NCBI RefSeq assembly: GCF_002236105.1
Contig: NZ_NIWU01000005.1
Coordinates: forward strand, 124,001 to 188,000
Source: Pseudomonas umsongensis
GTDB taxonomy: Bacteria > Pseudomonadota > Gammaproteobacteria > Pseudomonadales > Pseudomonadaceae
DNA: 64,000 nt
Reading direction: 5' to 3'
A model generated the notes under the pieces. That model saw nothing but the letters and a program-made list of their open reading frames with translations. It had not been told where the DNA came from and made no database searches. Every line of letters begins with the position of its first letter. The stretch's first letter is position 1. Below, piece after piece: positions 37,649 through 46,174 of this stretch. Made by a program: the position numbers and the translations under genes.

Positions 37649-37679
37649 AAGCCGCAATCCGGTATAGCGCGGCTTTTTT
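37649..37679 (+). terminator. Terminator-like element between phaA and phaC
   Basis: AAGCCGC, a 13-base loop and GCGGCTTTTTT form a stem with a T-tract on the plus strand, 18 bp before the phaC start. Partial termination here would lower phaC transcripts relative to phaBA. Confidence 0.65.
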
Positions 37680-37696
37680 CTGCCCGGCACATCGGT

Positions 37697-39409
37697 ATGA
37701 ATTTTATGGACAACAACGCGCATACATTCAAAACCTTCTGGTCAGGACAGGTTCCGTTCATCGCCTCTTTTGCAGTGCAACAATTGCGCCTGTGGGTGAG
37801 CACCAATCCGTGGTTTTCCGGGCATGACCACGACACTTGGTTCGATCTGCCTCGCGAGACCCTGGACAGCCTCCAAGCGGACTACCAGGTTGAATGGGCT
37901 CAACTCGGCCAGAAACTGCTGACCGGCCAGCCCTTCAGCTTTGATGATCGACGCTTCACCAGCGGCAACTGGAGCGCCCCCCTGTTCGGCTCCCTCGCTG
38001 CGTTTTACCTGCTCAACTCCAGCTTCCTGCTGAAACTGCTCGACAAGCTGCGAATCGACGAAAAGAAAGCACGCCAACGCCTGCGCTATCTGGTGGAGCA
38101 AGCCATTGCCGCCAGTGCACCGAGCAATTTCCTGGCCAGCAACCCTGATGCGTTGCAGCGTGCGGTCGAGACCCAAGGTGCCAGCCTGATCACAGGGATG
38201 CAGCATCTGGCCAGCGACATGAACGAAGGCAAAATGCGCCAGTGCGATAGCGGCGCCTTCAAGGTGGGAGTCGACCTGGCCAATACCCCCGGCGAAGTCG
38301 TCTTCGAGAATCGCATCTTCCAACTCATCCAGTACTACCCGCAAAGCGAAACCCAGTACCAGCAGCCGGTGCTCGTCGTACCTCCATCGATCAACAAGTA
38401 CTACATACTTGATCTGCGCCCCGACAACTCGATGGTCCGCCACCTGCTGGAAAAGGGACATCCCGTATTCCTGGTCTCCTGGCGCAACTTTGACCAGGAA
38501 CACGCCGGTACCACCTGGGACGACCTGATCGAGCACGGCGTGATAAACGCCGTGAAAGTGACCCGCGAGATCAGTGGCCAACAGCGCCTCAATTGCGTGG
38601 GTTTCTGCATAGGCGGCACCCTGTTGAGCACGGCGCTGGCCGTATTGGCTGCACGTGGCGACCGCGAGATCGCCAGCCTGAGCCTGTTCGCCACGTTCCT
38701 CGATTACCTGGATACCGGTCCCATCGACATCTTCGTCGATGAAGAACTGGTGGCCTACCGCGAGCGCACCATTGGCGGTGTCGACGGCCCTATCGGATTG
38801 TTCCGTGGCGAAGACATGGGCAATACCTTTTCCCTGCTGCGCCCCAACGAACTGTGGTGGAACTACAACGTCGACAAATACCTCAAGGGGCAAAAGCCGA
38901 TTCCACTGGACCTGCTGTTCTGGAACAACGACAGCACCAACCTTCCAGGGCCGATGTACTGCTGGTACCTGCGCCACACCTACCTGCAGAACGACTTGAA
39001 GTCAGGCGAGCTGGAGTGCTGCGGGACCAAGCTGGATTTTCGTGCAATCGACGCGCCCGCCTACATCCTCGCCACCCATGACGATCACATCGTGCCGTGG
39101 AAGAGCGCCTACGCCAGCACCCACCTGCTTTCCGGGCCCAAGCGTTTCGTACTGGGTGCTTCCGGGCACATCGCCGGCGTCGTCAATCCGCCGGCCAAGC
39201 AGAAGCGTCATTACTGGACCAACAATCGGGTGACTAAAAACCCCGAGACCTGGTTCAAGAATGCCGAGCAGCAACAAGGTAGCTGGTGGAATGACTGGTT
39301 CAACTGGCTGGCGGGGCACTCAGGCGAGCGTCAACCCGCGGTTGCGCACATCGGCAATGACCAATACCCGCCTCTGGAGCCGGCGCCAGGCAGCTTTGTA
39401 AAGCAATGA
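37697..39409 (+). CDS. phaC: Class I poly(3-hydroxyalkanoate) synthase PhaC
   Basis: A 570-residue synthase (567 from the alternative Met at 37706) polymerising short-chain 3-hydroxyacyl-CoA. The lipase-like box is GFCIGG with the nucleophilic Cys near residue 304; the Asp lies in YILATHDDHIVPW and the His in GASGHIAGVVNPP. Length and the N-terminal domain fit class I, distinct from the mcl class II PhaC1/PhaC2 of other pseudomonads. No strong Shine-Dalgarno is seen. Also called phbC. Confidence 0.95.
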   Translation: MNFMDNNAHTFKTFWSGQVPFIASFAVQQLRLWVSTNPWFSGHDHDTWFDLPRETLDSLQADYQVEWAQLGQKLLTGQPFSFDDRRFTSGNWSAPLFGSLAAFYLLNSSFLLKLLDKLRIDEKKARQRLRYLVEQAIAASAPSNFLASNPDALQRAVETQGASLITGMQHLASDMNEGKMRQCDSGAFKVGVDLANTPGEVVFENRIFQLIQYYPQSETQYQQPVLVVPPSINKYYILDLRPDNSMVRHLLEKGHPVFLVSWRNFDQEHAGTTWDDLIEHGVINAVKVTREISGQQRLNCVGFCIGGTLLSTALAVLAARGDREIASLSLFATFLDYLDTGPIDIFVDEELVAYRERTIGGVDGPIGLFRGEDMGNTFSLLRPNELWWNYNVDKYLKGQKPIPLDLLFWNNDSTNLPGPMYCWYLRHTYLQNDLKSGELECCGTKLDFRAIDAPAYILATHDDHIVPWKSAYASTHLLSGPKRFVLGASGHIAGVVNPPAKQKRHYWTNNRVTKNPETWFKNAEQQQGSWWNDWFNWLAGHSGERQPAVAHIGNDQYPPLEPAPGSFVKQ

Positions 39410-39499
39410 AATACTGCTGTGGAGCGCTGCGCAACACTGCCTGCAACACAGCAGCTTGATCGCACAGACGAAGATCAAATCACGCAAACGCAATAGATA

Positions 39500-39524
39500 G
39501 CCGCCGGTAAGCCCAACCGGCGGC
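39500..39524 (+). terminator. Probable terminator of phaBAC
   Basis: GCCGCCGGT and ACCGGCGGC arms enclose 7 bases and are followed by an interrupted T-rich stretch (ACTTCATTTGTTT). The T-tract is imperfect. Confidence 0.5.
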
Positions 39525-39558
39525 ACTTCATTTGTTTGGGTACAAGGAGAGAGGCTCC

Positions 39559-39825
39559 ATGAGCACCCCGTTCCGCATCAACGAAGCACTCTTGATTGCA
39601 GGTCGAGCATTCGAACCCTTTCAATGCGTCGCCTGGGCTCCGCAAGACGGTAATGGCGACCTGAGCCTGACCGTCATCGACCGGGCCGCCACTCGAATTT
39701 GTCGCAAACAGATTCCAAGCAGCACCTATTCCGACCCGGCGCAGCTGGAAAGCCTGCTGCAAGAAGTGCGCGCCGAGTTGAGCCAGGGGGGTTACACGCT
39801 GCAGTCCTGGGCGATGCCAGGGTAA
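39559..39825 (+). CDS. Small conserved hypothetical protein
   Basis: An 88-residue protein (MSTPFRINEALLIAGRAFEP ... GGYTLQSWAMPG) with AAGGAGAG upstream of its ATG; the frame opens slightly earlier at 39532. No signal peptide or membrane helix. It is followed by a good terminator. I do not recognise a domain. It may be carried with the PHB genes or belong to the tRNA-flanking core. Confidence 0.6.
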   Translation: MSTPFRINEALLIAGRAFEPFQCVAWAPQDGNGDLSLTVIDRAATRICRKQIPSSTYSDPAQLESLLQEVRAELSQGGYTLQSWAMPG

Positions 39826-39867
39826 GCATTGTCGCGGGCTGGGATTTTTTTCAGAAACGCAGAAACG

Positions 39868-39895
39868 AAAAAGCCCTGAATAATCAGGGCTTTTT
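39868..39895. terminator. Bidirectional intrinsic terminator
   Basis: AAAAAGCCCTGA, a 4-base loop and TCAGGGCTTTTT between the 88-residue protein gene and the oppositely transcribed tRNA-Ser; it can serve both. Confidence 0.85.
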
Positions 39896-39905
39896 CGTAT
39901 AAATG

Positions 39906-39995
39906 TGGCGGTGAAGGAGAGATTCGAACTCTCGATACAGTTTCCTGTATACACACTTTCCAGGCGTGCTCCTTAAGCCACTCGGACACTTCACC
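39906..39995 (-). tRNA. tRNA-Ser (anticodon GGA)
   Basis: A 90-nt tRNA with encoded CCA. The acceptor arms are GGTGAAG and CTTCACC, the anticodon loop is CTGGAAA giving GGA, and a long class II variable arm (TATACAGGAAACTGTA) marks serine. The T arm contains GAGTTCGAATCTC. It reads UCC and UCU codons. Confidence 0.95.
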
Positions 39996-40303
39996 GTATC
40001 TCTTCAAACAAGTTCTGTCTGTCGAGGCGCGCTAATGTAGTCGAAAGCTTTTCTGATGGCAAACATTTTTTTCAGAATTTTCATGCGCTTAACTCGCATA
40101 GCTGTTTCTGGTTGCCCTAGGTAATGGCAAACCGGCCAATCTCCGGCTTGGCATCCCCTTCTATATAGCTGGCGATGCGCGGCTGGCGTGCCGGGGGACG
40201 CTGGCCGACGGCTTGGAGCGTGACTGGCGAGTCAGTCACGGCGCTTTACCTGGCGGGTGTCGGTGAGTAACGTCTGCCCTACTTTACTGAAAGGATTAGC
40301 GTC
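39996..40303. other. 308-bp non-coding region
   Basis: Holds the tRNA-Ser upstream region (reading left) and the enoyl-CoA hydratase leader (AAAGGA before its ATG). No integrase, direct repeat of the tRNA end, or additional gene is seen. Confidence 0.5.
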
Positions 40304-40993
40304 ATGAGTGAGTTGATTTCCTACCACCTCGAAGACGGTATCGCGACCCTGACCTTGAGCAACGGCAAGGTCAATGCCATCTCTCCGGACGTGATTGCGG
40401 CGTTCAACGCTGCGCTGGATCAGGCGGTGACTGATCGCGCGGTGGTGATCATTACCGGTCAGCCAGGGATTCTGTCGGGCGGGTACGATCTGAAAGTGAT
40501 GACGTCCGGCCCTAAAGAAGCCATGGCGCTGGTGACTGCCGGCTCGACGCTCGCCCGTCGCCTGTTGTCGCACCCTTTCCCGGTGATTGTGGCTTGCCCT
40601 GGGCATGCCGTGGCCAAGGGCGCGTTTCTGCTGCTGTCCGCCGACTATCGCATCGGTGTCGACGGTCCGTTCAGCATTGGCCTGAATGAAGTACAGATCG
40701 GCATGACCATGCACCACGCCGGTATCGAGCTGGCCCGTGATCGCCTGCGCAAATCGGCGTTCCACCGTTCGGTGATCAACGCTGAGATGTTCAATCCGCA
40801 GTCTGCGGTGGATGCCGGTTTCCTTGACGTGGTGGTGTCGGCCGAGGAGCTGCAAGGTGCAGCACTGACAGCGGCTCGTCAGTTGAAGAAGATCAACATG
40901 ACCGCCCACAAGAACACCAAGCTAAAAGTACGCAAGGCACTGCTGGAAACCCTGGACAACGCAATCATGCTGGATCAGGAGCATATGGGTTAA
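40304..40993 (+). CDS. Crotonase/enoyl-CoA hydratase family protein
   Basis: A 229-residue crotonase-fold protein. The oxyanion-hole segment GQPGILSGGYDLKVM lies near residue 50 and the second CPGHAVAKGAFLLLSADYRIG near 105. The usual Glu/Glu hydratase pair is not clear: the second site reads NEVQIGMTMHHAG. Substrate and exact reaction (hydration, isomerisation) are therefore uncertain. It ends in a strong terminator and appears monocistronic. Confidence 0.85.
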   Translation: MSELISYHLEDGIATLTLSNGKVNAISPDVIAAFNAALDQAVTDRAVVIITGQPGILSGGYDLKVMTSGPKEAMALVTAGSTLARRLLSHPFPVIVACPGHAVAKGAFLLLSADYRIGVDGPFSIGLNEVQIGMTMHHAGIELARDRLRKSAFHRSVINAEMFNPQSAVDAGFLDVVVSAEELQGAALTAARQLKKINMTAHKNTKLKVRKALLETLDNAIMLDQEHMG

Positions 40994-41010
40994 GCCCCAA
41001 CCTGCAGCAA

Positions 41011-41043
41011 CGAAAAGCCCGACGGTCGTGTCGGGCTTTTCGT
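41011..41043 (+). terminator. Intrinsic terminator of the crotonase gene
   Basis: CGAAAAGCCCGAC, a 6-base loop and GTCGGGCTTTTCG, 18 bp after the stop; symmetric enough to act in both directions. Confidence 0.85.
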
Positions 41044-41206
41044 ACGCGCCACGTTGAAAAGCCTGCAACCGCTCTAGAGCGCGTCTGACCCATCAGTCGG
41101 AAACATGCGCTCAAACATCGCCTATCTCCCGCCTCCATAGTGGCAATTGCCGAAAACAGTGCACATCCGTACACTGCGCCACCTTTTGTCCCGGTGGGGC
41201 CTGCAA

Positions 41207-41929
41207 ATGCTGTTCGCTTTACGTATGTCTTTGATGGGCCTGCACTTTATTGTGGCGGGCGTGCTGGGCGTCGTGCTTGGCCTGTGTCGCCCGTTCAATC
41301 CGGACAACAGTCGCCTGTGCGCGCGCCTCTATGCGTGGCCAGCAATGTGCATTCTGCGACTGCGGGTAAAAGCCGACGTCGGGCCGTTGATGGACAAACC
41401 CGACAGTTGCGTGATCATTGCCAACCACCAGTCCAACTATGATTTGTTCGTGTTTGGCAATGTGGTGCCCCGCCGTACGGTATGCATCGGCAAAAAGAGC
41501 CTGAAATGGGTGCCCTTGTTCGGGCAGTTGTTCTGGCTGGCCGGCAATGTGCTGATCGACCGTGGCAATGCGCAGAAGGCGCGTCAGTCGATGTTGACCA
41601 CCACCCATACCCTGCAAAACGAAGACACTTCGATCTGGGTTTTCCCGGAAGGCACGCGCAACCTGGGCGAAGAGCTGTTGCCGTTCAAAAAAGGCGCCTT
41701 CCAGATGGCCATCGCGGCCGGGGTGCCCATCGTACCGGTGTGTGTCAGCAGTTACGTCAAGCACATGCGATTGAACCGCTGGCGCAGTGGGAAAATTCTG
41801 ATCCGTTCCTTGCCGGCCATTCCGACCGCGGGATTGAGCCTGGATGACATGCCGATGTTAATGGCCCAGTGCCGCGAGCAGATGCGCGAATGCATCGATT
41901 CGATGGATCGGCAGCTGCAAGCCGCTTGA
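41207..41929 (+). CDS. plsC: 1-acyl-sn-glycerol-3-phosphate acyltransferase (PlsC family)
   Basis: A 240-residue membrane-associated acyltransferase. Motif I NHQSNYD (His74, Asp79), motif III VFPEGTRN (~141) and motif IV IVPVCVSS (~175) are present, with an N-terminal hydrophobic segment. The frame is open to a TTG at 41147, but the ATG at 41207 preceded by GGTGGGG gives the family N-terminus MLFALRMSLMGLHFI. It acylates lysophosphatidate in phospholipid synthesis. Pseudomonads carry several paralogues, so the acyl preference is uncertain. Confidence 0.9.
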   Translation: MLFALRMSLMGLHFIVAGVLGVVLGLCRPFNPDNSRLCARLYAWPAMCILRLRVKADVGPLMDKPDSCVIIANHQSNYDLFVFGNVVPRRTVCIGKKSLKWVPLFGQLFWLAGNVLIDRGNAQKARQSMLTTTHTLQNEDTSIWVFPEGTRNLGEELLPFKKGAFQMAIAAGVPIVPVCVSSYVKHMRLNRWRSGKILIRSLPAIPTAGLSLDDMPMLMAQCREQMRECIDSMDRQLQAA

Positions 41930-41967
41930 AAATGCAGTACGACCGCAGACAAATCCATCGAATGGGC

Positions 41968-42000
41968 GGGCGCCTTCGCCGGCAAGCCTGGCTCCTACAA
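41968..42000. repeat. Single REP-like palindrome
   Basis: GCGCCTTCGCCGGCAAGCC followed by TGGCTCCTACAAG, one arm of the REP type with a GCCGGC core, between plsC and corA. Confidence 0.6.
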
Positions 42001-42098
42001 GATTTCACTGACTCTCGATAGCAGACAAGGCTAAGCTGAACGCTGCCTGCCACGGCCATTTGCCATAGAAAGCTGCCAAGAAGAAGTGAATCAACATC

Positions 42099-43070
42099 AT
42101 GGGTAGAGTTGTTGCTGCTGCGGTTTACAGCGCTGGTAAAAAAGTCACCAACATCACCCTCGACGAAGGCGCAGCCTGGGCTGCAAAGCCGGGGCACTTT
42201 GTCTGGATCGGCCTTGAAGAGCCGAACGCCGAGGAACTGTACAACCTGCAACGCCAGTTCAACCTGCATGAACTGGCCATTGAAGACGCCCTGGAAAAAC
42301 ACAGCCGTCCGAAGCTGGAAACCTTTGGCGATGCGCTGTTCATCGTTACGTATTCGCCCATCATGGAAGAAGGCAAGCTCAAGTTCATTGAGACCCATAT
42401 TTTTGCCGGCAACGGCTACATCATCACCGCGCGCAACGGCCATTCGGCGTCCTACGCCTATGTGCGTCAGCGTTGTGAGGCGCGTCCATTGTTGCTGGAG
42501 CATGGGGAAGATTTCGTACTCTATGCCATTCTCGATTTTGTCATTGAAAACTACCAGCCAATGGGCGAAGCCATTCATGCTCAAATCGATGAGCTGGAAC
42601 GCAACGTCATGTGCGGCTCCCTGAACGAGCACGACATTCAAAAACTCCACAGCCTACGCCGCGATGTGTTGCGCTTGCGCCGGTTCGCGGCGCCGATGGT
42701 GGAAATTGGCGAGGAACTGCAAAAACTGAGCTTTCCCTTCATCGACAAGAACATGCGCCCGTATTTTCGCGACGTGCAGATTCATGTGACGCGGCAGATG
42801 GAGGACCTGACGACCCTGGCGGACATTGCCAGCCAGACCATTGAGGTCGGGGTGTTGCTGGAGGCCTCTCGCCAGAGCGTGGTGCAGCGCAAGTTTGCCG
42901 CGTGGGCGGCGATCCTGGCGTTCCCGACGGCGGTGGCGGGAATTTACGGGATGAACTTCCAGAACATGCCGGAGTTGACCTGGCATTACGGGTATTTCGG
43001 GGTTCTGGGGTTCATCACGGTGGGGTGTGTGGGGTTGTGGGTGAGCTTCAAGAGGTCGGGGTGGCTTTAG
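42099..43070 (+). CDS. corA: Magnesium/cobalt transporter CorA
   Basis: A 323-residue CorA. The large cytoplasmic N-terminal domain is followed by the stalk helix and two C-terminal membrane helices; the signature YGMNFQNMPE in the loop between them (around residue 285) marks the selectivity filter. The protein forms a pentameric Mg2+ channel. The gene stands alone, bounded by repeats. Confidence 0.94.
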   Translation: MGRVVAAAVYSAGKKVTNITLDEGAAWAAKPGHFVWIGLEEPNAEELYNLQRQFNLHELAIEDALEKHSRPKLETFGDALFIVTYSPIMEEGKLKFIETHIFAGNGYIITARNGHSASYAYVRQRCEARPLLLEHGEDFVLYAILDFVIENYQPMGEAIHAQIDELERNVMCGSLNEHDIQKLHSLRRDVLRLRRFAAPMVEIGEELQKLSFPFIDKNMRPYFRDVQIHVTRQMEDLTTLADIASQTIEVGVLLEASRQSVVQRKFAAWAAILAFPTAVAGIYGMNFQNMPELTWHYGYFGVLGFITVGCVGLWVSFKRSGWL

Positions 43071-43087
43071 GAGCGAGCTCGCGCTCT

Positions 43088-43179
43088 TTTGTAGGAGCTG
43101 CCGAGTGCAACGAGGCTGCGATCTTTTGATTTTTATAATGCAAGATCAAAAGATCGCAGCCTTCGGCAGCTCCTACAAG
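43088..43179. repeat. Inverted repeat of the GTAGGAGCTGCC...TTTTGATC family
   Basis: TTGTAGGAGCTGCCGAGTGC and a complementary arm (CTTCGGCAGCTCCTACAA) with a TTTTGATT/AGATCAAAA inner part. The left arm carries a short insertion relative to the right. It lies between convergent corA and amidotransferase genes. Confidence 0.85.
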
Positions 43180-43188
43180 AGATCGGTG

Positions 43189-43911
43189 TTAAACGGTTTC
43201 TGGCTTGTGCGCCACAAACCGCATCATCCACTCGGCGACCGTGGTGCCGTGGTGTTCACTTTCCAGGCTCGCGATTCCTTTGGAATACACCTGCTCCCCC
43301 AGCGCCTGCTGGCGAATTTCCAGCAAGGCCCGGGAATAGTCGTGGATGAATTCCGGATGCCCCTGGAAGCACAGCACCTGGTCGTTGATGTGGTAGGCGG
43401 CAAACGGGCAGAAATCGCTGGAGGCGATCACCGTAGCGTTTTCCGGTAGCGAGGTGACCTGATCCTGGTGGCTGATCAACAGGGTCAGCTCTTCCCTCAC
43501 CGGGTTCATCCAAGGCGCCTTGGCAGCGAGTTTGTATTTATGCGTGCCAACGCCCCAGCCTTGCGTTGCACGTTCGCTTTTGCCGCCCAGCAACAGCGCC
43601 AGCAACTGATGGCCGAAGCACACGCCCAACAGTTTGTCGCCACGCTCATAGCGGGTCAGCAGGTACTCCTTGAGGGTCTGGATCCACGGATCGGTGCCAA
43701 AGGAGTCAGCTTTGCTGCCGGTGACCAGGTAGGCATCGAAGGTCTGGTCATCGCTGGGATATTCACCCTGTACCACGTTATAGATCGTGAATTCAGCGGC
43801 GATGGGTTGCTGCGAAAACAGGTGTTTGAACATCTGCCCGTAGCCCTGATATTGGTCGACCAATTCCGGACGCAGGTTGTCGGTTTCCAGAATGCAGATG
43901 CGTAACGACAT
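43189..43911 (-). CDS. Class I glutamine amidotransferase-like protein
   Basis: A 240-residue GATase1-fold protein. The nucleophile is Cys98 in GVCFGHQLLA and the histidine is in CFQGHPEF with a following Glu, so the Cys-His-Glu triad is intact. The start MSLRICILETDN at 43911 is chosen over the upstream extension (MSRCFKAG) that runs into the intergenic region. No synthetase partner is adjacent, so it may act alone as a gamma-glutamyl hydrolase-like or GMP-synthase-like amidase. Confidence 0.85.
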   Translation of the reverse strand: MSLRICILETDNLRPELVDQYQGYGQMFKHLFSQQPIAAEFTIYNVVQGEYPSDDQTFDAYLVTGSKADSFGTDPWIQTLKEYLLTRYERGDKLLGVCFGHQLLALLLGGKSERATQGWGVGTHKYKLAAKAPWMNPVREELTLLISHQDQVTSLPENATVIASSDFCPFAAYHINDQVLCFQGHPEFIHDYSRALLEIRQQALGEQVYSKGIASLESEHHGTTVAEWMMRFVAHKPETV

Positions 43912-44005
43912 AAAAAATACCTGACACGTGATGGGAATAATGCACACCCCAGAGCCTGCCTTGAAACACCGTGACAAGGCAAGCCCCGCAGTGTGTCACC
44001 GATCC

Positions 44006-46150
44006 CTAAAACGCCTCGCCCTTGGCGGCTTTTTCCAGCAGCAGGGCCGGCGGTGCAAAGCGCTCGCCGTATTGCCCGGCCAGGTACTGGGCGCGGGCGA
44101 CGAAGTCCTTGACCCCGTACTGATTGATGAACTGCAGTGCACCGCCGGTCCAGGCAGCGAAACCGATGCCGAAGATCGAGCCGATATTGGCATCCGCCGT
44201 CGACGTCAGCACACCCTCCTCCACACAGCGCACGGTTTCGATGGCTTGTACAAACAGCAGGCGATCGCGCACATCCTTGGGCGAAATCTGCCTGTCAGCC
44301 TTTTCAAAGCGGGTTTTCAGTTCTGGCCATAATTGTTTTTGCCCGCCCGCCGGGTATTCATAGAACCCGCCCCCGGCGGCCTTGCCAGCACGCTTGTACT
44401 CGCTGAGCAGCAAGTCAATCACGCCGTACGCCGGGTGCTCGACCAGCGCCTTGCCCTCTGCCTGCAGGTCCTTGGCGGTTTGCTGGCGGATATGGCTCAT
44501 GAGGCTGAGGGAAACTTCGTCGGAGATCGCCAGAGGTCCGACTGGCATGCCAGCCTTGCGCGCCTCGGTCTCGATCATCGCCGCGCAGACGCCTTCACCC
44601 AGCATGGCAATGCCTTCATTGGTGAACGTGCCGAACACCCGAGAGGTGAAGAAACCCCGACTGTCGTTGACGACGATAGGGGTTTTGCGGATTTGCAGGA
44701 CGAAATCGAACCCGCGGGCCAGGGTTTCGTCGCTGGTGCGGGCGCCCTTGATGATTTCCACCAATGGCATTTTTTCCACGGGGCTGAAGAAATGCAGGCC
44801 AATGAACTTGCTCGGGTCCGCCACCGCGGTGGCGAGGCCACTGATCGGCAGGGTCGAGGTGTTGGAGGCGATCAGTGCATCGGCGCCCACCACATTTTGC
44901 GCGGCCGAGGAGACTTTGGCCTTCAGCTCACGGTCCTCGAATACCGCTTCGATGATCAAGTCGCAACCCGCCAGATCGGCATCGTTGTCAGTGGTATGGA
45001 TGCGCGCCAGCACGGCTTGACGGTGCTCGACGCTGATCTGCCGGCGCGCCACTTTCTTGTCCAGCAACGCAGCTGAATGCGCCTTGCCCCTATCGGCCGC
45101 TGCCAGGTTGACGTCCTTGAGCACCACGTCGACACCGGCCGACGCGCTGACAAAAGCGATACCCGCCCCCATCATCCCGGCGCCGAGCACGCCGACTTTT
45201 TTCGTCACATAAGGCACGAAACCTTCAGGACGCGAACCACCGGCATTGATCTGGTTGAGCTGGAACCAGAAGGTGCCAATCAGGTTTTTCGCGACCTGGC
45301 CGGTGACCAGCTCTGTGAAGTAGCGGGTTTCAATCAGCTGCGCCGTGTCGAAATCCACCTGGGCACCCTCCACCGCCGCACACAGGATTTTCTCCGGCGC
45401 GGGCAACGTACCCTGGGTTTTACTGCGCAGGATAGACGGTGCAATCGCCAGCATCTGGGCGACTTTCGGGTTCGACGGCGTGCCACCTGGAATCTGAAAG
45501 CCCTTCACGTCCCAGCGCTGGACCGCCGTCGGATTGGCCTTGATCCAAGTGCGTGCCTTGTTCAGCAGCGCCTCGCGATCGCTCGCCAGGTCATCGATCA
45601 AACCCGCTTGCAAGGCCTTCTGCGGGGCTAATTTCTTGCCTTCGAGCAGGTACGGCAGGGCTTTTTCAATGCCCAGCATTCGCACCATGCGTACCACGCC
45701 GCCACCCCCCGGCAGCAAACCGAGGGTCACTTCCGGCAGGCCGAGTTGCAGGGAAGGATCGTCCAGCGCTATGCGGTGATGGCAAGCCAGGCAGATTTCC
45801 CAGCCTCCACCCAACGCCGCGCCATTGATTGCGGCGACCACGGGTTTACCAAGGGTTTCCAGGGTGCGCAGTTGGCTCTTGAGGCTCAGCACCCTGTTGT
45901 AAAAAGCCGTGGCCTGGGGCCTGTCGACCTTGATCAGCTCATTGAGATCGCCGCCGGCAAAGAAGGTTTTCTTGGCCGAGGTGATGATCACACCCGCGAT
46001 GCTGTTTTTTTCGGCCTGCAGGCGGGCGACACAGTCGGCCATGGCTTCGCGGTAAAGCGCATTCATGGTGTTGGCGCTCTGGCCCGGCAGGTCGATGGTC
46101 AGGACGACGATCCGGTCCTGGCCTTTTTCGTAGCGAATGGCTTGGCTCAT
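44006..46150 (-). CDS. FadB/FadJ-like bifunctional enoyl-CoA hydratase/3-hydroxyacyl-CoA dehydrogenase
   Basis: A 714-residue multifunctional beta-oxidation enzyme. Residues 1-190 form the crotonase domain (INGAALGGGWEICLACHHRIAL, LPEVTLGLLPGGGG). The NAD-binding domain starts near 315 with KKVGVLGAGMMGAGIAF, and the dehydrogenase signature is FSPVEKMPLVEIIKG. The C-terminal 3HCDH domains complete the alpha-subunit architecture. The thiolase gene lies 24 bp upstream on the same strand, giving a two-gene operon. Distinct from the canonical fadBA operon, so a specialised chain length is likely. Confidence 0.92.
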   Translation of the reverse strand: MSQAIRYEKGQDRIVVLTIDLPGQSANTMNALYREAMADCVARLQAEKNSIAGVIITSAKKTFFAGGDLNELIKVDRPQATAFYNRVLSLKSQLRTLETLGKPVVAAINGAALGGGWEICLACHHRIALDDPSLQLGLPEVTLGLLPGGGGVVRMVRMLGIEKALPYLLEGKKLAPQKALQAGLIDDLASDREALLNKARTWIKANPTAVQRWDVKGFQIPGGTPSNPKVAQMLAIAPSILRSKTQGTLPAPEKILCAAVEGAQVDFDTAQLIETRYFTELVTGQVAKNLIGTFWFQLNQINAGGSRPEGFVPYVTKKVGVLGAGMMGAGIAFVSASAGVDVVLKDVNLAAADRGKAHSAALLDKKVARRQISVEHRQAVLARIHTTDNDADLAGCDLIIEAVFEDRELKAKVSSAAQNVVGADALIASNTSTLPISGLATAVADPSKFIGLHFFSPVEKMPLVEIIKGARTSDETLARGFDFVLQIRKTPIVVNDSRGFFTSRVFGTFTNEGIAMLGEGVCAAMIETEARKAGMPVGPLAISDEVSLSLMSHIRQQTAKDLQAEGKALVEHPAYGVIDLLLSEYKRAGKAAGGGFYEYPAGGQKQLWPELKTRFEKADRQISPKDVRDRLLFVQAIETVRCVEEGVLTSTADANIGSIFGIGFAAWTGGALQFINQYGVKDFVARAQYLAGQYGERFAPPALLLEKAAKGEAF

Positions 46151-46174
46151 ATACAGGTTCCTTGCAATCGGGGC

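Noticed and set aside
39906-39995. tRNA-Ser as a genomic island attachment site beside the PHB genes
   Set aside because: No integrase gene and no second copy of the tRNA 3' end was seen in the window.
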